Source of the DNA: Clostridia bacterium
GTDB taxonomy: Bacteria > Bacillota > Clostridia > Christensenellales > Aristaeellaceae
NCBI GenBank assembly: GCA_017396845.1
Contig: JAFQKQ010000084.1
Span: forward strand, 25,367 to 89,366
Length of the DNA stretch: 64,000 nucleotides
Direction: 5' to 3'
This document shows positions 61,361 to 64,000 of this stretch, piece after piece. The notes below the pieces were generated by a model. The model did not search any database, was not told the origin of the DNA, and was given only the letters and a program-made list of their open reading frames with translations. Both the position numbers and the translations under genes were made by a program. Positions within the stretch are counted from its first letter, which is position 1, and each line of letters begins with the position of its first letter.

Positions 61361-62413
61361 CTATTCGGAATCGGTGAGATCGTCGCATGTTACCCACCAG
61401 CCGGCGGTGCTGTTTCCGATCCATTCATAGCCTTCAAGCCCAGGAGGCGCTTCTCTGGTATAGGGCATCGGGATGGCATAGCACACGCCGGCGATTTTTC
61501 CGTCTTGCGCGCGTACGCCCACGGCGCAGTGGTCTATGCCCGTTTCCTCCGCCATTTTTGCGCGCACGAATACATAATCGTCCTTTTTGAACGGTTCATA
61601 GGCGGGCGCGGTTAAAAACAGCAGCCTGAGCGGCTCGATATCCTCCGGCCACGGCTTACGCATATCGATTCCGAGAAGCGAACCTGCGGGCGCGCCGACG
61701 GATTTTTGTTCGCCGTCTGGAAGCGGAGGGTTCGAAAGCGGTTCGGGCGCGTCGCTGTTTTGCGGAGCCTGAGCGCTGTTTTGCGGAGCCTGAGCGCTGT
61801 TTTGCGGAGTATTTGCGCTGTTTTCGGTTGCGTCCCTGCTGTTTTCGGGCGCTTCGGAAACAGGTTCGCCTTCGCCCGAGGGATTTGCTTTCTCCGGGAT
61901 TTCGGCATCTTGAGGTTCGTTTTCGATTTCTTTTTCAGGTGCGGGTGTGTTTGCGGGCGCTTCTGTATCTGCGGATTCGATTGCGGAAGGCGCAGACGGC
62001 GGATCTGATAACAATTGATCGATCAGAGAACGAACCTGCCCGTAATCAACGGGCTTTGAGCCGTTTACAAATCCGGTCATCACGGGAACCGCGCGTCCGT
62101 TTTCCATGCGCGCAACCACGGCCAGATATACGTCCTTCAAATCCATTCCCGCGATGTTTCTGGGGTCGAATGATGACAGAAGGCCTTTTTGCCCGCGGCT
62201 GTCGGACTTGAAATGCCCCAGCGGCTTTGCCGAATAGCCCGCGCCTCTTTTTCCGATCAGAGCCGCCTTCAGAACATCATTTGGTTCGGGCGAGGAAACT
62301 ACGATGTCCAGCGTGCCGCTGGCTGCGCGGCTTTCCAGACGTGCGTGCCCGCTGTATCCCTTTTCCATGCCGCGCATCATGATTAATGAGCGCCGGTAAT
62401 CATTTTTTGCCAT
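61361..62413 (-). CDS. Unknown protein with a 7-residue repeat linker
   Basis: A 350-residue soluble protein. Residues 1-130 form a conserved-looking beta-rich domain (SLIMMRGMEKGYSGHARLES, LKDVYLAVVARMENGRAVPV). A low-complexity linker of about 100 residues follows, rich in Pro, Glu, Asn and Ala, with SAQAPQN repeated. The last 95 residues form a second domain (WPEDIEPLRLLFLTAPAYEP, GYEWIGNSTAGWWVTCDDLT). No family recognised. ATG 62413 follows GGGGAGG. It converges with gerW. Confidence 0.65.
   Translation of the reverse strand: MAKNDYRRSLIMMRGMEKGYSGHARLESRAASGTLDIVVSSPEPNDVLKAALIGKRGAGYSAKPLGHFKSDSRGQKGLLSSFDPRNIAGMDLKDVYLAVVARMENGRAVPVMTGFVNGSKPVDYGQVRSLIDQLLSDPPSAPSAIESADTEAPANTPAPEKEIENEPQDAEIPEKANPSGEGEPVSEAPENSRDATENSANTPQNSAQAPQNSAQAPQNSDAPEPLSNPPLPDGEQKSVGAPAGSLLGIDMRKPWPEDIEPLRLLFLTAPAYEPFKKDDYVFVRAKMAEETGIDHCAVGVRAQDGKIAGVCYAIPMPYTREAPPGLEGYEWIGNSTAGWWVTCDDLTDSE
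61753..61837. repeat. 21-base tandem repeat inside the unknown gene
   Basis: CGCTGTTTTGCGGAGCCTGAG recurs at 61753, 61774 and 61795, with a decayed fourth copy at 61816. The 21-base unit keeps the frame and encodes the SAQAPQN linker repeat. (Unit described by its first bases CGCTGTTTTGCGGAG.). Confidence 0.8.
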
Positions 62414-62788
62414 GTTGACGTGCCTCCCCTCATGGGGAATGGTATGTATTGGAAAGAGGCGGTATGTGTTTCTTTTTCGCAAGATCATGCCTCTGATGGA
62501 TCTGCTTAAGCGCGCTTGTTCTCAACGGCGGCGCGGGCGGCGGGGACGGACGAACGGGGATGGCCTCCGGCGCGGCGGTGTTTTGAACATGCAGTGACAC
62601 GGGGCTGTTTTTCAGACGCATATTTTTTTCGATGGCCGTCAGTCGGTTTCGGGCAGTCAAGCGGGTCATTCCTCCTTTATTCTGTGATATTTATCCCTAT
62701 GCCGTGGACGGAAATTGCGTTCCGGGCCATAAATTACAAAAGTATTACACTTCTTACAAAATTCTTCGTAAAATCAATGTCCCGGGTA
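62414..62788. other. Intergenic stretch without a supported gene
   Basis: No frame with a usable ribosome site and start was found on either strand. A minus-strand frame 62430-62669 has AGGAGG only one base from its ATG and a proline-rich low-complexity sequence. Confidence 0.35.
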
Positions 62789-62816
62789 TTGCCAACACAA
62801 AAATTTATGATATAAT
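62789..62816 (+). promoter_or_regulatory. Promoter of the last gene
   Basis: TTGCCA and a perfect TATAAT are 16 bases apart, 85 bases ahead of the start. Confidence 0.6.
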
Positions 62817-62900
62817 GATAAGGCAGAATAATGGACGCGTGCGCATATACAATAATGCGGGCGTCGCTTGTGATACATCGCTTTGAGAGGCGGTTTACAA

Positions 62901-64000
62901 ATGGCATACAGCAGTGGAAGAAAACCGAATGAAATGGGTTATGAGGAGTTTAAACGCCTGCACGACGAGAAGAAGCGCCGTCAGGCGGAGCGCCGGGCGG
63001 AAAACGACCGTCTGGCCGGCATAGTTCCCGAGGAGACGGCTCCCAAAGCCGCGCCGGTGAAGAAGCCCGTAAAGGAAATCCCGGCGGCGGAAAAGGAAAG
63101 CGTGAAGCAGAAGCCGGCTGCGCCGAAGAAGGCGGAGCCCGCGCCGAGCGCGGAAATGCCGAAAAAGCCGGTAAAAAAGAAGAAAAAGCCGAAGGCTGCG
63201 CCTGCGCCCGTAAAGGAAGAGAAGCCGGTCAAAGCCGATACGGATGCGGCTCTCAGCGAGCAGCTCTCGTTTGCCGAAAATGAGGAAGCCGCCGTATCCC
63301 GCAAGGCGCGGAGGCTCGCCAGAGAGCAGGAGATCGAAAATACCGAGTATTCCGATGAATATAGCGAAGCGGAATACGAGGAAGAGATCGTGGATATCGA
63401 AGGCGAAGACGCGGACGAAGAATATGCCGAAGAGGAAGCCTACGAGGGCGAGGAAGGCGAAGCGGACGAGGATTCGGATGAAGACGATGACGAGGACGCA
63501 GAGGATGACGCTCCGTTTAAGTTTATCGCTTCCGTCGGCGGAAAGCTTCGCGATGCATTGTCCAAGCGCATGAAGGCCGGTAAAGATACGCAGGATTCTG
63601 ACGGGGACGAGCCTGAGGCGGATTCGGACGATGATTCTCAGGACGCCGGCAATGAAGAGGGCGAGCCGATACTGGAACGTCTGAAGGGCTTGTTCAAGCG
63701 CAAAAACCGCGAAGAAGAAATTGACTGGGACGCGGACGAGGAACCGTTTGAGCCGGATGAGAACATGGAAGCCTTTGAAGAGGAAGAGGGCGGATGGTTC
63801 GAAGGCGACGAAATTCCGGAGGAAGCGGACGGGGAATACGAGCCTTCCGAGGAAGCTGCGGACGTTTCGGGCGAAACAGACGCCGAAGAAGTCCGGCCCG
63901 ATGAAGAAGCGCCGGTAGAAGAATACTCCGAAGCGTACGACGCGGCTGACGACGCCGAAAGCGATGTACAGACGGAGGAAGAAACCGTCGACGTCCCGGA
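62901..64000 (+). CDS. N-terminal part of a large charged low-complexity protein (cut by window end)
   Basis: The frame is open from ATG 62901 (site GAGAGG) to the window end, 366 residues, with no stop. It begins MAYSSGRKPNEMGYEEFKRL, then a basic Lys/Pro/Ala stretch (about 45-110), then a very acidic Glu/Asp-rich stretch to the end, broken by short basic amphipathic blocks (FIASVGGKLRDALSKRMKAG, ERLKGLFKRKN). No membrane segment or catalytic motif is yet visible. It may be the cytoplasmic or disordered head of a larger protein; identity unknown. Confidence 0.6.
   Translation, partial: MAYSSGRKPNEMGYEEFKRLHDEKKRRQAERRAENDRLAGIVPEETAPKAAPVKKPVKEIPAAEKESVKQKPAAPKKAEPAPSAEMPKKPVKKKKKPKAAPAPVKEEKPVKADTDAALSEQLSFAENEEAAVSRKARRLAREQEIENTEYSDEYSEAEYEEEIVDIEGEDADEEYAEEEAYEGEEGEADEDSDEDDDEDAEDDAPFKFIASVGGKLRDALSKRMKAGKDTQDSDGDEPEADSDDDSQDAGNEEGEPILERLKGLFKRKNREEEIDWDADEEPFEPDENMEAFEEEEGGWFEGDEIPEEADGEYEPSEEAADVSGETDAEEVRPDEEAPVEEYSEAYDAADDAESDVQTEEETVDVP

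Noticed and set aside
62430-62669. Minus-strand 79-residue proline-rich frame
   Set aside because: Its AGGAGG is one base from the ATG, the sequence is low-complexity and overlaps the start region of the neighbouring gene.

Overview
The window reads as chromosomal DNA of a mid-GC, spore-related Clostridia-type Firmicute, probably an uncultured gut or rumen lineage. The reasons are plentiful Rho-independent terminators, AGGAGG-type ribosome binding sites, a GerW/YtfJ spore protein gene, two tRNA genes without an encoded CCA, a Bacillus-type arg operon with ArgR-like boxes, and Lpl-type and maltodextrin-type sugar ABC systems without their own ATPase. The species cannot be named from sequence alone.

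Layout. 1-2.1 kb: a polysaccharide pyruvyl transferase cut by the window edge, a decayed gene that keeps its promoter and terminator, and an orphan terminator. 2.1-9.0 kb: a starch/maltodextrin operon (secreted triple starch-binding protein, binding lipoprotein, two permeases, GH13 enzyme, LacI regulator) behind a strong promoter with a 14-bp palindromic operator. 9.1-13.7 kb: small accessory genes, a broken M28 peptidase gene, a GNAT acetyltransferase and a nitroreductase. 13.7-22.2 kb: tRNA-Arg, HelD, two flavoproteins, RmuC, tRNA-Gln, tRNA-Glu and an Smr protein. 22.6-30.1 kb: a plant-polysaccharide locus with an Lpl-type ABC importer and GH43 diverging from an alpha/alpha-barrel glycosidase and a cytoplasmic GH10 xylanase. 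30.2-38.1 kb: PepF, an Lgt-like membrane protein without the family histidine, a NAGPA-domain protein, a P-loop kinase, an MFS exporter and an unrecognised regulator.

38.2-51.6 kb is the most unusual part. dapA diverges from argC-J-B-D-F-carA-carB. CarA has lost its glutaminase triad (Cys to Gly, His to Arg, Glu to Asp), and carB runs without a stop codon into a complete diaminopimelate epimerase (dapF), giving a 1345-residue CarB-DapF protein. An internal Shine-Dalgarno and ATG remain at the junction. The DapF half lacks the first catalytic cysteine at its usual place. A group II intron remnant and glnA follow. Together these suggest a carbamoyl-phosphate synthetase that uses free ammonia and is joined to lysine/peptidoglycan precursor synthesis; that functional reading is inference.

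51.6-64 kb: a pyridoxal-type kinase with a MocR-type regulator that lacks the PLP lysine and is short at the C-terminus, miaA, a radical SAM protein, walJ-CPBP protease-rlmH (overlapping genes), a secreted peptidyl-prolyl isomerase, a polysaccharide deacetylase, a gerW pair, and two unrecognised proteins, the last cut by the window end.
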